Source: Citrus sinensis (Eukaryota > Streptophyta > Magnoliopsida > Sapindales > Rutaceae). From it: 64,000 nucleotides of DNA. A model generated the notes under the pieces. It was not told the DNA's origin. It worked only from the letters and a program-made list of their open reading frames with translations, and made no database searches. Within the stretch, counting starts at the first letter, position 1, and each line of letters starts with the position of its first letter. Shown here piece after piece: positions 34,670-47,147 of the stretch. The position numbers and the translations under genes are program-made. The DNA lies in the NCBI RefSeq assembly GCF_022201045.2, contig NC_068556.1, positions 19,139,501-19,203,500 on the forward strand. The letters are read 5' to 3'.

Positions 34670-35392
34670 AAGTGTGTTTGATATATTGAATTGTATTACA
34701 GTTTTATTATTTTATATTATACTACATTGGGATCATTGCATTAAGTTGCAATGTAATAAATTAAAATAATATTATTTAAATTTATTGATATTTTAGAGTT
34801 TTATTATTAATTTTTGAAATTAAATATTAAATAATTATTTTTATATATTAACTGTTAAAATACTAAATAATTTAATAATATGCTATTATTAAACAATAAA
34901 ATATTACAATATTATGTAATAATATTCATAATATTATATTATAATATAGTATAATTCAATATTACAGTGTAAAAACAAATACTATATAATTTAAGGAAAA
35001 AAATTAAAATAAATTTATCTAATGAAAGTAAAATAATTTATTATCATTTATTTATTGAATATTTAATTTTATTAATATCTTATATTATTATTTAAATTAA
35101 ATTTTTATTTAAATATAAATAATAAATTAAACATTTAATAAGTTTAAATTTGTTATAATTTATTAAATAATAAAAGCTAAATAATTATATTTAAAAATAT
35201 AAATAATATTTTAATGTAATACAATTTAAATCCTGTTCTTTTATGAGTTTGTTTTATAGACCTTTCATTATAATAGTCACTTTTCTAATGGAATGCAATC
35301 CAATCAGAAATTGCAACAAAACATGGATTGGCATAAGAACTTTGTTTAATGCAATGCAATACAATTTAATGCAAGTTCTCAAATGCACCTTA
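34670..35392. mobile_element. AT-rich MITE, possibly Harbinger-type
   Basis: The terminal sequences resemble each other inverted (gtgtgtttgatat and gtgcatttgagaa, then ttgaattgtatta and ttaaattgtattg). The core is almost only A and T. No target duplication could be settled. Confidence 0.45.
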
Positions 35393-35863
35393 AGGAAATA
35401 ATCACCTTAAATTGAATACGTAAGACATAGAAAATTCACAAAATAGTTAAAAGTAGAAGTGGTTTTAAGATTATTTATTATAGGGTTATTATCTTCTTAT
35501 TACTTTAACTATGCCGACTATCAAACAACTGTAACAATAATAGCAATGTAACATTTTTTTTTTAATTGAAAATTAGAAATCACATGAAGATCATTTCCAA
35601 CAAATTCCATATTTATATGCTCATAATGGTCATGATTTTTTTTTTCATATGTGTATAACATAATGGACTATCTGGTTAAATTGATAAAAATTTCTTATAA
35701 GAGAAACAAACAATTCAGGAGTTTGAATTGCGCTCTGAAGAAATTGGATTACCGTTCAGATATAATAAAACTAAAATGAAAATTCTTCGGAAATTTGCAC
35801 ATTTAAACACTTAATTAGTATCATGTGCCCTTGGGGGACCAGAGGGCCGTGTACATACAATCA

Positions 35864-35992
35864 TCAATTGTTGTAATATCAATATGCATTCTTTTTTATC
35901 CTAGATTAAGGTCCAATGTTGGGTGTCAATTATTTTAATATCAATGTGCATTCTTTTTTATCCTAAATTAAGGTCAAACTTGGCGTCTCAAT
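35864..35992. repeat. Two-copy tandem repeat, period about 62
   Basis: Both units contain 'taatatcaat.tgcattctttt' and 'tatccta.attaaggtc', about 62 bases apart, and differ at a few positions. Confidence 0.7.
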
Positions 35993-36136
35993 GTTACCTT
36001 GTCAATTGTGTTGAAGGCTCGAAGCTTTTAAAGTCAACCAGTCAACCGGTGCTTAACCAATTTATAAAAAAGGGGGTTTAATTATTACACACAGAATATC
36101 ATCTCATCATCACCACCACAAGAAATAAGTCAAATG

Positions 36137-36248
36137 CTATGTTACAATTAATGTAACATACACACTCAACAACAACCACACAAATGATGGATCCACATAA
36201 TTTGTGTGGTTATTATTGAGTGTGTATGTTACATTAATTGTAACATAG
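36137..36248. repeat. 112-bp hairpin (foldback) in the GST E leader/promoter
   Basis: The outer 33 bases of each arm (CTATGTTACAATTAATG... and its inverse) are perfectly complementary. The next 16 bases pair with about two mismatches, leaving a loop of about 14 bases (GATGGATCCACATA). It lies 72 bases before the GST E start codon and about 70 bases after a TATA-like site, so it is probably in the 5' untranslated leader. An upstream ATG at 36184 opens an 11-codon frame ending at 36219. Confidence 0.8.
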
Positions 36249-36319
36249 GGGCTCCCCAAGAAATAAATCATCTCATCACAAAGCATTACAGAGATCAATT
36301 AATTATCAGCGAAAATAAT

Positions 36320-37307
36320 ATGGCCAAAGAAGTGACGCTTTTGGGGTTTTGGGCAAGTCCATTTGTGTTCAGGGTAAAAGTCGCTCTGCAGCAGAAGGGT
36401 GTTGTTGATTATGAATACATTGAAGAAGATATCTTTAACAAGAGCCCCAGGCTCTTGGAACTGAACCCAGTTTATAAGAAGGTTCCTGTGTTCATCCATG
36501 GCGAGAAAGTGGTCAATGAGTCGTTGATTATTCTTGAGTACATCGATGAGACATGGCAGCAAAATCCTTTGTTGCCTCGAGACCCTTACCAAAGAGCCAT
36601 GGCTCGTTTCTGGGCTAAATATTCAGAAGAACTGGTAAATATGACTTGCGTACTGCTTACTTACCTCTCAATTTTATTTGTATATATGTTTTATGGTGTT
36701 GTAGTTTAAAAGTTAACCGACTAGTTATATGTGAAATAGAAGTTGATATTGGTGTTATGAATGACTTCTAAATTTAATAATTTTGATAAAATAATAACTA
36801 TCATATGATTTTTTGTTTTTTTATTAAACAACGTAAATTGTCAAACTACAATAACAAGTGTTTACTGATCGAATTGTGCCAGATGCGCCAAAAAGAGATT
36901 TTGTAAATTATTTCTTTTCCCGTATTTGTTGGTTTCAGATGGTGAAAGCATTCATGGCTCTGGTTTTGAAAGGAGAGGCAAAGGAGAAAAATGCGAAAGA
37001 ATTTGCAGAAGGATTGGAGAAGATAGAAGGGGAATTCAAGGGAAAGAGCGGCTTGTTGTTTGCTGAAGGAGAGGGCAATATTGGGTATTTGGAACTTGCA
37101 TTTGGTTGGATTCTTTACTGGCTGCCTGTTTGGGAAGAAGCTGGATCCTTTCAAATTCTTGACCCTCAGAAATTTCCAGTCATCAATGAATGGAGCACCA
37201 AGTTTGTGAATCACCCTCTCATCAAAGAAAACTTGCCGGCCAGGGACCGGATGCTCGTCTATTTCCGCAAACTCAGTGAAGAGTTCTTTACCTTATTCCG
37301 GGCATAG
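36320..37307 (+). CDS. Tau-class glutathione S-transferase, gene E
   Basis: Two exons, 36320-36634 and 36939-37307, with a 304-bp GT-AG intron in phase 0; 227 residues. I chose the ATG at 36320 ([11 protein letters not shown]) because it fits the family start; open frame upstream is leader. Ser13 is in WASPFVF, the cis-Pro in KKVPVFIHG and Glu-Ser in [10 protein letters not shown]. There is one extra Val (GVVDYEY) relative to the other genes. The C-terminal domain has [12 protein letters not shown] and [13 protein letters not shown]. It is on the opposite strand from genes A to D. AATAAA lies at 37345-37350. The hairpin at 36137-36248 may affect its translation. Confidence 0.94.
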
Positions 37308-39428
37308 AGCATCCAAGAATTATGGATCAAATAATATTTGTGCTAATAAAGGTGGTGTTGTGGTGTGTTGTAATGACTTGTATTTTATTTTCCTCTTTCT
37401 TTGCATCTTTATTTCAATTTTGTAATAAAATTACTCTTTAATTAGTTAAAATTATCTCACTCTTCTTCATTCATATTTCATGTTCTTAATTAGGATCTGG
37501 AATCCGCTAGCTGTGAAGCAAAGACAACAAGCATTGCTTTCTGATAAGAGGGATAAAAATAAAAATAAAAATAAAAATTGAGATCTTTACAAGTTGGAAA
37601 GGAAAAAGCTAGCCTTGCTTTCCCCAAATAGTGGATTTGAATGGACTAATTAAAAGTTTTAAAAGGATGGCGACAACCCATCACAAATTCACGATATCAC
37701 ATGGCCATTGGGTCCCCTCGAAATCTGTCAATTATAAGATTAGGTTAAGACTAAACTAGATTAATGTTTAGATAATTTTGATTGTTTGAATGACAGTCAG
37801 TTAATTGTATAATATTCAACTGCTGTTGTCTTTTGTAATAAAGATGACTAGGACATGACACGTTCTACCAATACAATTGAAGATCTAGAGTTTTCTGTTG
37901 AAGTATTTTCTGGGATGGTCAATATTGTTTTTCTTTAGTTAAAATATGAATAATTTTATAATGGATTCATATTTTATAAAGTTCAGACTAACTCCTTTAC
38001 AACTTGTTAATGCTAATGTATAGACATATAGGAAATAAGACGCTCTAAACCAATCCAATTAAAAGCATAGAAGGAAAAAATTTTCATATTCATATAGAAT
38101 TCTTATACTTTGATTCTAGTTTACTCTAATCCAATTACATAGGCAAAAAGTTATCTTTCATCAAACTGAAAGATGATTAGTGCTTATTAATTCTAATAAT
38201 ATTGATCGTAGAACAAGTCTCCTTTTGTAATCATGTACCTAAAAGAAAAAAAATGAAAAAAAAATAAAAATAGGGATCGTGATTATAAGAAATAGAGGGT
38301 ACTAATTTACTAGGTAGGTATGTCTAATTCCACTCTCTAATTAACACATATTAGGTTATTGTTGAAAACGCAGGAAAGAACAACAGAATATATTAGGAAT
38401 AAACAGTAAAAGAGTTCCTCAAAACTCAATTAATTAAAACTAAGATAATGACTAATAAGATAGTGGTTAAGAATTTGGTAAATGAGGCAATAGTATAAAA
38501 ATAGGGTACACAATGAGTCAAATTTCATTATAACCCTTATTTCTCTATAAAATTTTGTTTCTGCATAAATATAATTGCACCATTGTATTTGACCCTCAGG
38601 CCCCAGCTTATTTAGTATGATAGAATAGATATGGAGCCCACGACAACTCAACTCAATGTGGAAAATCCACTAAACAGCTCAACTCAACTCAATGTTGCGC
38701 TTTACAGGATTTCGCTTTTATTTCTCACTAAATTAAGTTAACTTAGGACCCAAGCAAGATTGCTCCCGGGACCTAGCCGGCCCTCCAAGTTTGCCGAAAG
38801 TTAAAGGCTGCTACAACAAGAAAGCTCTTCCTTTTTTTCTACTGCAATTGCTGCTTTGCCATCATAAAAGAACTTCAAAAATTCCTTTTGAATAAATTTC
38901 TACACAAATAAAAATTAAGTCACTCTCTAATGTTATTGGGCAAAATTATAACCTCAAATTTATTATACTATTTTAAGAAATCTGATGATTCGAATTACTA
39001 TTCTCCACAAATTCTAACTTGAAAAATTAGTTGCATACCCACACATTAGTAAAAGAAAATAATCAAAGTGCTTCTATTATATAGTTTTTCATCTATTAAA
39101 TTCGTTTTTATGTGCATATTTATTTACATGACATGATTTATCGATAGATATGTGTGGTAATAATTAAATGGAAAAAGAGTATACAACAGGAGGAGGAGGA
39201 CCTAAAAACTTTCTCAACTCCTTTTGCAATAAGGAAAGCTGGAGAATGGCAGTCCAACAATTTGGTGAAGATCCATGGGCAATTTTGTACAGCCAATATG
39301 AGAGAAAATAAAACCAATGAGAAGGCTCAAAGGAGGTATGCAGCTCCTTTACATAAAGAACCATACAACGTTGTCTGCCTCCTCAAACTCATAGTTCCTT
39401 CAAACAAATCATAATTTGCTTACATTTG
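37308..39428. other. Intergenic stretch between GST E and the DUF761 gene
   Basis: AT-rich with no supported gene. A direct repeat (caactcaactcaatgt) occurs at about 38643 and 38680. A mixed-composition patch at 38750-38810 (around 'gctcccgggacctagccgg') is unassigned. Confidence 0.45.
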
Positions 39429-40004
39429 ATGTATCGTTCAAGCCTTTCAAAGAAGCTTAAGCCCGCCAAAAGGGCTTGGAAGAGCTTCACAAGCAATCTC
39501 CAATCAAAACTCCAAAGCCTCAACGTACCAAAAACCCTCAAAACAACTACTCATCGCTTCATCAATTTTTGCTCCCTCCATCTCTTCATTCCCTTCAAGA
39601 AACGCTTCCTCACCAGAACCACACATCGCCGCAGCCGGTACAACCACCTCTACCGCCAATACTACCAGCAATATCGAAGAGATTTTGAAGCAATTTTCAT
39701 AGACAATCTTTACTCAGAGCCTATTTCATCATCGTCAGCACATGCAAAGACTACTGACCACGCACATAATGCTGCAGAGACGAGCAGCAGAGGCAAGGAA
39801 GCGGCTGCCCATGAAAAGAGTAATAATAAGCAGAGCGTTTATAGTGTTGAAGATGCATGGAATGCTGTTGTTGCTTCATCTCCACAGCTGAGATGTGTGG
39901 ATGAAAGAGCTGATGAATTTATTTACAAGTTCCGTGAAGATATGAAGATCCAAAGGGAGAGATCACTTCTTGAGTACCAGGAGATGCTGGCTAGGGGCGC
40001 TTAA
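39429..40004 (+). CDS. DUF761 (cotton-fibre-like) protein
   Basis: Single exon of 191 residues from the ATG at 39429 (MYRSSLSKKLKPAKRAW). The N-terminal 75 residues are basic and rich in Lys, Arg and aromatic residues. The middle is low-complexity Ser/Ala/Glu/His. The last 35 residues (VDERADEFIYKFREDMK, then QRERSLLEYQEMLARGA) are the conserved DUF761 motif of plant 'cotton fibre expressed' proteins. No signal peptide or clear membrane segment is present. The biochemical role of the family is not established; members have been linked to growth and stress responses. The intact frame and motif at the C-terminus support a real gene. It has no functional link to its neighbours that I can see. 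Confidence 0.85.
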   Translation: MYRSSLSKKLKPAKRAWKSFTSNLQSKLQSLNVPKTLKTTTHRFINFCSLHLFIPFKKRFLTRTTHRRSRYNHLYRQYYQQYRRDFEAIFIDNLYSEPISSSSAHAKTTDHAHNAAETSSRGKEAAAHEKSNNKQSVYSVEDAWNAVVASSPQLRCVDERADEFIYKFREDMKIQRERSLLEYQEMLARGA

Positions 40005-40787
40005 ACATTTTATAGCTTTCGTTTATTTAATTTTCTTTGTTGGCTTTCATGTTTGCTTCTTTTTCAATGAAACGCACGGAAGTCATAATACTCACACAAA
40101 CACACACACAAATATATAGAATCACAGGGGGCTATACAGATTTTAGCTTCCAGATTTCTGGGTTTCTCTCTTCTTTTTTTGTTGAACACAATTGTTTGAT
40201 AATGGGGATTTTTTTTTTTTTTTTTTTACCCCTCTTTTGGTGTGCTCACATATTTAGCTTCCACAGAGAAGACTGGTTTTGTAAAATTTATTTTCTGTAT
40301 GCGTTTTGATTTTCGATGTACACAAAGCTTGTTTGAATGTTCCTTGACTATGCAATTAGTAGACAATTCCAATCGCAGAACACGAGAATTCATTAATTTA
40401 TTTACAAAGTTTGCAATCAAAGCCCAAGGAACGATACTAATTAAAACGAGAAATGAACACAAAAACTTGAGGGTACAAGAACTCGTGCGAAAGGTATCGT
40501 CATTATTATTGGTGATTACTTCTGAAATTTTGTTTTCATTTCATCAATGCAGTAATTTATAGCCCAGAAAGATCTTCCATTAAAACAAAGTCAATTACAG
40601 CACCATAGAGACCACATCCAATTGTAGTTTTCTCATTCCAATCCACATTTACACAACAATTAAGATGTCAAATAATTGGAGAATTCAAACCATAGCAGTT
40701 CTAAGCAAGGTTCTCAACTTTCATTGATAACAATGCAAATTATGCTTTTCAAGTCTGCAGCTGTTAGCTGAAAGAATATAGTCAAAA
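40005..40787. other. Spacer between convergent DUF761 and SLU7-like genes
   Basis: Contains CA repeats (about 40091-40112) and a T run (40210-40227). It probably holds the 3'UTRs of both genes. No further gene was seen. Confidence 0.45.
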
Positions 40788-43700
40788 CTAGTGCAGGAAA
40801 TCCTTCATCGGATCATCATGATGTATCTTCTTCATTCGATAGGCCTCCATCTCCTCAGCAGTAACCTACAACAGCATTAGATGATTTAAGAACATAAGGA
40901 AATTGGACTAAGCTCTATAGTTAATGGCTCCATCAACACACTTGGAATAGCATTAAATCATACCTCATCATTCCATCTAACATTATATTTCAATTTCTTT
41001 CATCCTTCTCTTCTTTCTTCCTTTCATCTTCCTGCCAAAAGTTTTATGACAAATAAGCAATTAACTAAGAATAAGAAGAAGCAACAATAAAATTGTAGAA
41101 GGCAGTGTTGATAGAAAATCTACTCTATGGTGTAAGCAAATGGACTGAAAATCGCTATTTATGTATTGTAACAAAACCAGGAATCAATGGTTCACAAACT
41201 CACCTTCCTAAGTGCCTCAGCAAGTTGCTTCTGGTCCAAATTCAAGTTATCAGGCACATCAGTACCCCAGGTTGCAAGATTTTTCTCCTCAGCTGGGGCA
41301 CACATGTCTGACATTCAAGTTAGCAGTTCCATCAGAAGAGAGAAACAGGCACTTAAAACATAAAGATTAAAGTAATTTATCGAAAACCATCACAAAGAAC
41401 TTTACAAGTGTCATATATATTTTCAAAGGTTTATATCAAAAGAGAAGAGAGAACTCATTGATGCTAGCCATTAACCCATAAAACCAAGTATTATTTTGAA
41501 ATTAACTACCGCAGAAATGCTGGCATAAGCATCTAAGCTACTAGAATGAGATCATATGAACTTGTAGAAGTCCATACCTTCAGAGGCAGCTTTAGGAGCA
41601 ACATTAGCCTTCATCAAGTCTACTGCTGCTTCAGCAGCTTCAATTCCAGCTGCTCCAGTGCAGTAACTGTTCTTAATTGTTTGCTCACAGCATTTGTAGC
41701 CCCACTGATGATCCTTCCACCATGAGCCCCAAACACTCGTGTGGTTGTTAATGTAAACATCTTCCTCATATTTGCTTCTCGGAAGAAAAGACTCCTGCAT
41801 AAGAACCAGGGAAAAAAGTAAGCCAGAAGAATGTTTCCCAGCACTCAATGGAAGAAAAATAGAAATAGCTACTTCTTCTAATTGTTTGCACAATTATTGA
41901 TCCAAGTATTCAACAACAATCTTACATATGTTTTGTAATTTTAGACACTCATGATACCATAAGAAATTACATTTAGAGCTCCACCAAATAAACTAACACA
42001 GACAAATTATCTAGTTTCTCAAAGTCAAAAGAAAATCCTTTATTTGTTTTTTAATATCTCATCAGGCCTTTACCCACTTCTATGGTTGAAGAAATTGCCA
42101 ACTATTAAGCAAGACTTGAAAGACAGATAACTATTTGTACAAGCAGATATGGTCCAGAAAAAACCAGTAACTGCAGAATATAAAGCCATAGTTCAACTTT
42201 GGATGACATTACCACTCCTTGAATAATTCTTCCAGCACGATCATATTCAACCTGCCTCTCGCTTTGTCCAAGTAGAAGCTCCCTTGGAATTTCTTCTTTA
42301 CTCGCAGCATTTCCATACTTCTCTGCAATGGTGTCTTTAAGACGTGATTTCAGCTTCTCCTTGATGACCTTATAATTCTTGTACAGTAATTCAGCTTGCG
42401 AGGGAGCAGCTTGCAAATGGATATCTTGGCCTTTTTCAAAGGCTTCCCAAGCATGAACATTGAGTTGCTTGAACTCCAATGCTTGCCCACTAAGTCTATT
42501 CTGGTTATCTCCCTGTAAACGTAACAAATAAACAAATGGAAACCGTGTTAGTGACTTCAGCTTAGGCATACCAAGGGCATTTACCATAAAGTTGCAGTTT
42601 CAAAGGAACTCACTCCATAAAACTTCTCATTAGGGTCAGCATCAGGAAGAGGATCTTCCCGCATAGACCGTGTTTTAGGATCATAGTAAGCAGAATTAAT
42701 ATCGAGATTCAAAAGATACTTTGCTGTGTCCTCCCAAATACGCAAATTTCTGGAAACAAAACAATGTTAAATTAAAGCACAAATGCATCACATTGCAGAT
42801 GACAACAACAACAACAATAATAACAACGGTGAGGGAGCATATATATTAAGAAGCACACCTGACAGTTCCTGTGCTTCCACCTCCAGTAGTGCGGACACGC
42901 TTCTCAACTTTAGCAAAATCCATCTGTTTACTCTCATCAACCTTAGCTTCATCAACTTTCAGAGCATCTTCATCATCATCTTCATCACTAACGCCACCCT
43001 CTCCATTCTGCTTACTGTTTTTTTCCTCCAATTTTTTCAGCTGCTGTTCTTTTAGGTACTTCCTTCTAGCTTCATCCCTTGCCTCATTCCTCTCAATAAC
43101 AAGTACATATGTTGCTGGATCAAAACCATTCCATCGGTCTCGTTTGCCATCGTAATCGAGTTCAAAACTCTCTATTTTTTCATCAGGTCCTATGTGCATA
43201 TTTGTCCATTTTGCTCCTGTTTTTCAAGGCCTCTCCATGCATGACTTAGCATTATGCGTCATTGCCCCACAGCTGAAACATGCAAACGGAAATTTTAGGT
43301 CACTTATGAAACACAACTTTCCTATAATTAGTAACGAAAAATACAAATGTAAAATAACATGGTCAACTATTACTTTTATTCGAGTAGCGTATGGTAGTGT
43401 TGGAATTTGGATTGAGGGAAGTAGAGGGGACTACAAAAAGCTAAACAAAGAGGAAGAGTCCCCCTTGTAATCAGAGAGGAGATTGCATCTCTCAAGGCCC
43501 ACATTGTATTTTCCCATAGAAGGAGAAAAGGCAGGTAAATGAGGTGACTCAATTTTTTAATAGCCACATAACATAACTTCATTGGGTCCTCTAAGGTTTT
43601 ACTAAACTAAAATTTTCGTCAGTTATTATGATGATAATAATAATAATATAATCCCCATAAGTGGAGTCAAGCCACTGTGGCAGCAATTAGGCTTTTCAGC

Positions 43701-45431
43701 TTCCTCAAACAGTACATAACCCTAAACTCTTTTCCTGAAACCAGCTATAGTACAAGCTATATGTTCTCAAGTCGTATAATGAACAGGAAACTTAACATAG
43801 GGTTATGGTGAAGAAAGAATCACGAGGTAGATGATCTGGAAATTATTACCATAATAAACAAAAATGAAAGAAACAGAACATATTATAGAAATTAAGTAAA
43901 GAGGACGAAAAATCATTTCCAATATAGGCACTGCTGCAAGGCTCAGGAGCTGAGCCAAACACTGACAGTTAATAGTCTGGAAATTCTTACCATGCTCTCT
44001 CATTCTTTCCTCTCATCCCAAACTTATTGCACAGGAAAGATTGTTACAGCACCACTAGCATTTTTCTTCTTTTTCTGATATAATAAGAGTTTTACATAGA
44101 TAGCATTAGATTCAAAAAAACTTCTTGGATTCCTGGTACATATAAAGGATGCTCAGATAATATGCAGTAGAATGAAATATTGGGAAAGCTATCTATAATT
44201 GGATTAAAAATTTCCAAGATTCCTCACATAGAAAGGTGCTGACATAAATAAATACAAAAATACATGGCGAATCCAACAGAGGTAATTTCTTATTTCAGCA
44301 TCCATAATCTTTTCCGTGCAATGAACTTTATTTTCCCTCATCTCAGTTATACACATAGGCATCTGTAAAATCCTCAAAATAACACCACCACTACAATAAT
44401 CATCATATGAATCTTTTAGATTATGAAAATAATAATAACAATAAGCATGGTTTTTATGTCTAATAACTTTTTTATTTTTCTGAATTGGATAGCCCATAAC
44501 TTACTCCAACAAGCATCCCAAATTTAAGAATTATAATCTGGAAGAACGGTAGGAAGTGAAACAATATGGAGTAATCCAACATCCACTTACTTCTCACATG
44601 CACCCTTTCTATACTTATCAGCCTGATATATTTTCGCACCTCGATCATACCAGGATTTTGTGTAGTTTGGGTCAGATTTCCATTTCCTTTGATGTTTTAA
44701 GCTCTAAACAAAAATGAAAATGAAGACGCTCAATCAGCATACATACAGAGCCTTTAAACTATGATACAATGGAAAAGAAGGCAACCGAAAGGGAAGATGC
44801 TTACAGGTCTCTCTGCATTAAGATACCAAGGGGCAGAAGACATATACTGAGGAATGTGAGGGTTAATTTCCTTCCCATCCTCGTCAACCTCAGCTGGAGC
44901 AAGCCCGGCCTTTCGTGCTTCCTCCAATTCCAACTGCTTCCTGTGATCCTCCCTTGATTTGAACGCCACTACAATTGCCACGGCAATGAGTTTAAATTTA
45001 AGAATACAAGAAAGTTCTAGTTATCATATGAACTATATACTCAAATTAAAACCAGACATAAACTTGCATAAACGCCCGTAATGCCTCACATGTTACCAAA
45101 TACAAAAATTTCAGCCCTCCTCGTCTCAATGGCTTACCCCATTTTAATAACAACAATGTATCATGTAAAATTCGTCATTGCAAATATAAAGTTATCAGAA
45201 TATAACACAAATCTTTCCAATTCACTTAATTTTTTTCATTTTTTTCTTCAGAAAGTTCCAAACAGGGTGTTTTAATCATCCATTTCTTAAGTTGATTTTT
45301 CTTTAGAATTAATTTATCTTAATTATTCTGTGGGCATCAAGCATAATGTATGCAACTGGGTAATCCGCAAAAAAATCGAAAATAAAAATAAATAACTGGA
45401 GAGAGAGTAATGAACCTGACGCAGTAGCCAT
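40788..45431 (-). pseudogene. SLU7-like pre-mRNA splicing factor, disrupted copy
   Basis: The coding exons (minus strand) are 45431-45416, 44968-44805, 44703-44591, 43272-42859, 42749-42614, 42512-42213, 41794-41578, 41307-41204, 41031-40964 and 40865-40788. They spell out almost the whole SLU7 protein (about 540 residues): [17 protein letters not shown], the zinc knuckle CENCGAMTHNAKSC (C-X2-C-X4-H-X4-C), DKRVRTTGGGSTG-like core (VEKRVRTTGGG), [15 protein letters not shown] and the tail DDPMKDFLH. SLU7 acts in the second splicing step, choosing the 3' splice site. Exon 4 has an in-frame TGA at 43226-43224, just after the zinc knuckle, where plant homologues have Arg. Exon 9 is 68 nt instead of 69, giving a frameshift. 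Splice sites and the rest of the sequence are well kept, so the damage looks recent. A sequencing error at both sites is possible. The first donor (GTTCAT) is weak. Confidence 0.85.
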
Positions 45432-46752
45432 GTTGGAATGCGATATAAACGATGTAGATGGTTAATGGAGAGATCAGTGACAGTTTCAATAGTCGGCGAG
45501 GGGCGACGACGAAGGGAATTAAAATAGAAGATTGCGACCGACCGCAGGATAACTTATTTCTTCCCTCCGTCTTATTTTTACGTCCTCTTATAAACAACAA
45601 AGCCGGAGACAAGATTCCAGTAACTTCTTCTATTTTCAAAAATAAATTCTTCAAATATTTTATGTAACATGTATTACTTATGGGCTTGCCAAACACTGCC
45701 ACTACAACTTTATATTTGGGCCTATTCCTATTGAGCCCACGTAACATTATTCCTTTGGTAATCTCCAAAATCCTCTTAAGCACTATTTCCCATTTCTTAA
45801 CAAAGTCGGAAAAAATTTTGTATTTATTTCTTGACGTGTCAGTCGTTTAAGTGACACCATGGCTCCTTAATCGTCTCACCGGCTACTAAAATTTGACACT
45901 ATATATTTACTCGACCCACATATGCATAAGTAAGTTTGAATCATTATACTTCATAAGATTATTAAATAAGTCGTATAAGAGTAACATAGTTTTCTTCATA
46001 TCCGATTAGGGTTTGAGTTCTTAACCAACTTGTCCGATTAATGACATGGTTACTTGTGAATGATGAGTATTTATATGATGTTCCATTTGATAAAATTCTA
46101 GAAAGGCTTTAAACTTCAATAGGGTATATGTATGATATTTTGGTAGATATGTGTGTGTGTGTATTTTATAATATCAATTTATAATATTATTTGGATATAT
46201 AATGGAGTGCAATTTTTGTAAATCGTGTTAGACAAGTATTTAGCAGGTTATTAGATTGTGTCATGTTAGGTGACGCGATTCAATTAGTTATTAAATGGAC
46301 TATGTCGTGTCACCTATTTATTTTTTATGTTAGATTTGCGTTTTAATATTTTGACACAATTGCTAAATAAATCGTGTTTATTTCAACTTAAATTTGACAT
46401 GACACGATATTAACAAAACATGAACAATACCCAATTACCTATTTTGCCAACTCTAACCTGAATAATGAAATTGTAAACACCCATGTGTGTTTTTAGTGGC
46501 TCAAAGACTAATTTATATAATAAATTTAATAACAAAAAAAAGAAACTAATCAAACAAAATTGAGAGATTAATCTTTCAAATTTACAAGCACATTCTAATT
46601 TTAATTTTCATCATATGTGTATGAAAGAAAGGCCTTGGTTATGGACATATGTGTATGCCATACAGTAAATTTTTTCTGGACCACACTAATTTTATTACTA
46701 TAAATATGTTATAACTTAATAGAGGCGTAGTTAAAAAAATTTATTTAAACTT
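45432..46752. other. Upstream flank of the SLU7-like gene
   Basis: The first 120 bases are the presumed promoter and leader. 46200-46460 contains 'cgtgt..gacac' motifs in both orientations (tgtcgtgtcacc, gacatgacacgata), which suggests a decayed dispersed repeat. A GT microsatellite lies near 46150. No gene is supported. Confidence 0.4.
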
Positions 46753-47147
46753 AGGCCTCGTTTGATATAGCTTTTCAAGCAGAACTTATTTAAGTAAAAC
46801 TTTTATTAGTAGAGTTTTTACCCAAAAACTTTAGTTGTTTGGTTGTCAATAAGAGTTTTTATTAAAAATTATGAAATTACTTTAATAAGTAAACTTTTTA
46901 AAATTATGCCATGAAAAGAATAAAATAAGATTATTGAATAAGTAGAGGATATTTTAAAATTTTAACATTTAAAAAAAGCTTTTCAACCTCTATTCCCAAA
47001 AGTCCAAAATTTGAGCTTTACTAGTAGATGCAAAGTAGCTTATTTAAGTTTTAAAAGTTCTATTAGAAAAACAACCAAATAATAACAACTTATAAAATTA
47101 AATAAGCACTTATAGCCATTAAATAAGTCATACCAAATAAGCACTTA
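46753..47147. mobile_element. MITE family copy 1 (inverted relative to copies 2 and 3)
   Basis: The ends are GGCCTCGTTTGATAT on the left and, read inverted, CTAAGTGCTTATTTGGTATG. The internal landmarks 'ttggttgtcaataagag' and 'cttttcaacctct' occur in reverse complement in the following copies. Non-coding, about 395 bp. Confidence 0.6.

Larger units (their letters stand above)
34124..36136. other. Intergenic stretch between divergent GST D and E
   Basis: 34670-35392 is an AT-rich element whose ends (GTGTGTTTGATATATTG on the left, GTGCATTTGAGAACTTG read inverted on the right, both followed by AATTGTATT-like sequence) suggest a Harbinger-type MITE. A near-tandem repeat of about 62 bases lies at 35864-35992. 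A weak SINE-like stretch (GGTTAAATTGATAAA with GGAGTTTGAATTGC downstream) lies at about 35670-35735. A TATA-like TTATAAAA lies at 36062-36069, placed for gene E. Confidence 0.5.

Noticed and set aside
39429-40004. DUF761 gene considered as a signal peptide/secreted protein
   Set aside because: The N-terminus is strongly basic without a hydrophobic core of the needed length.
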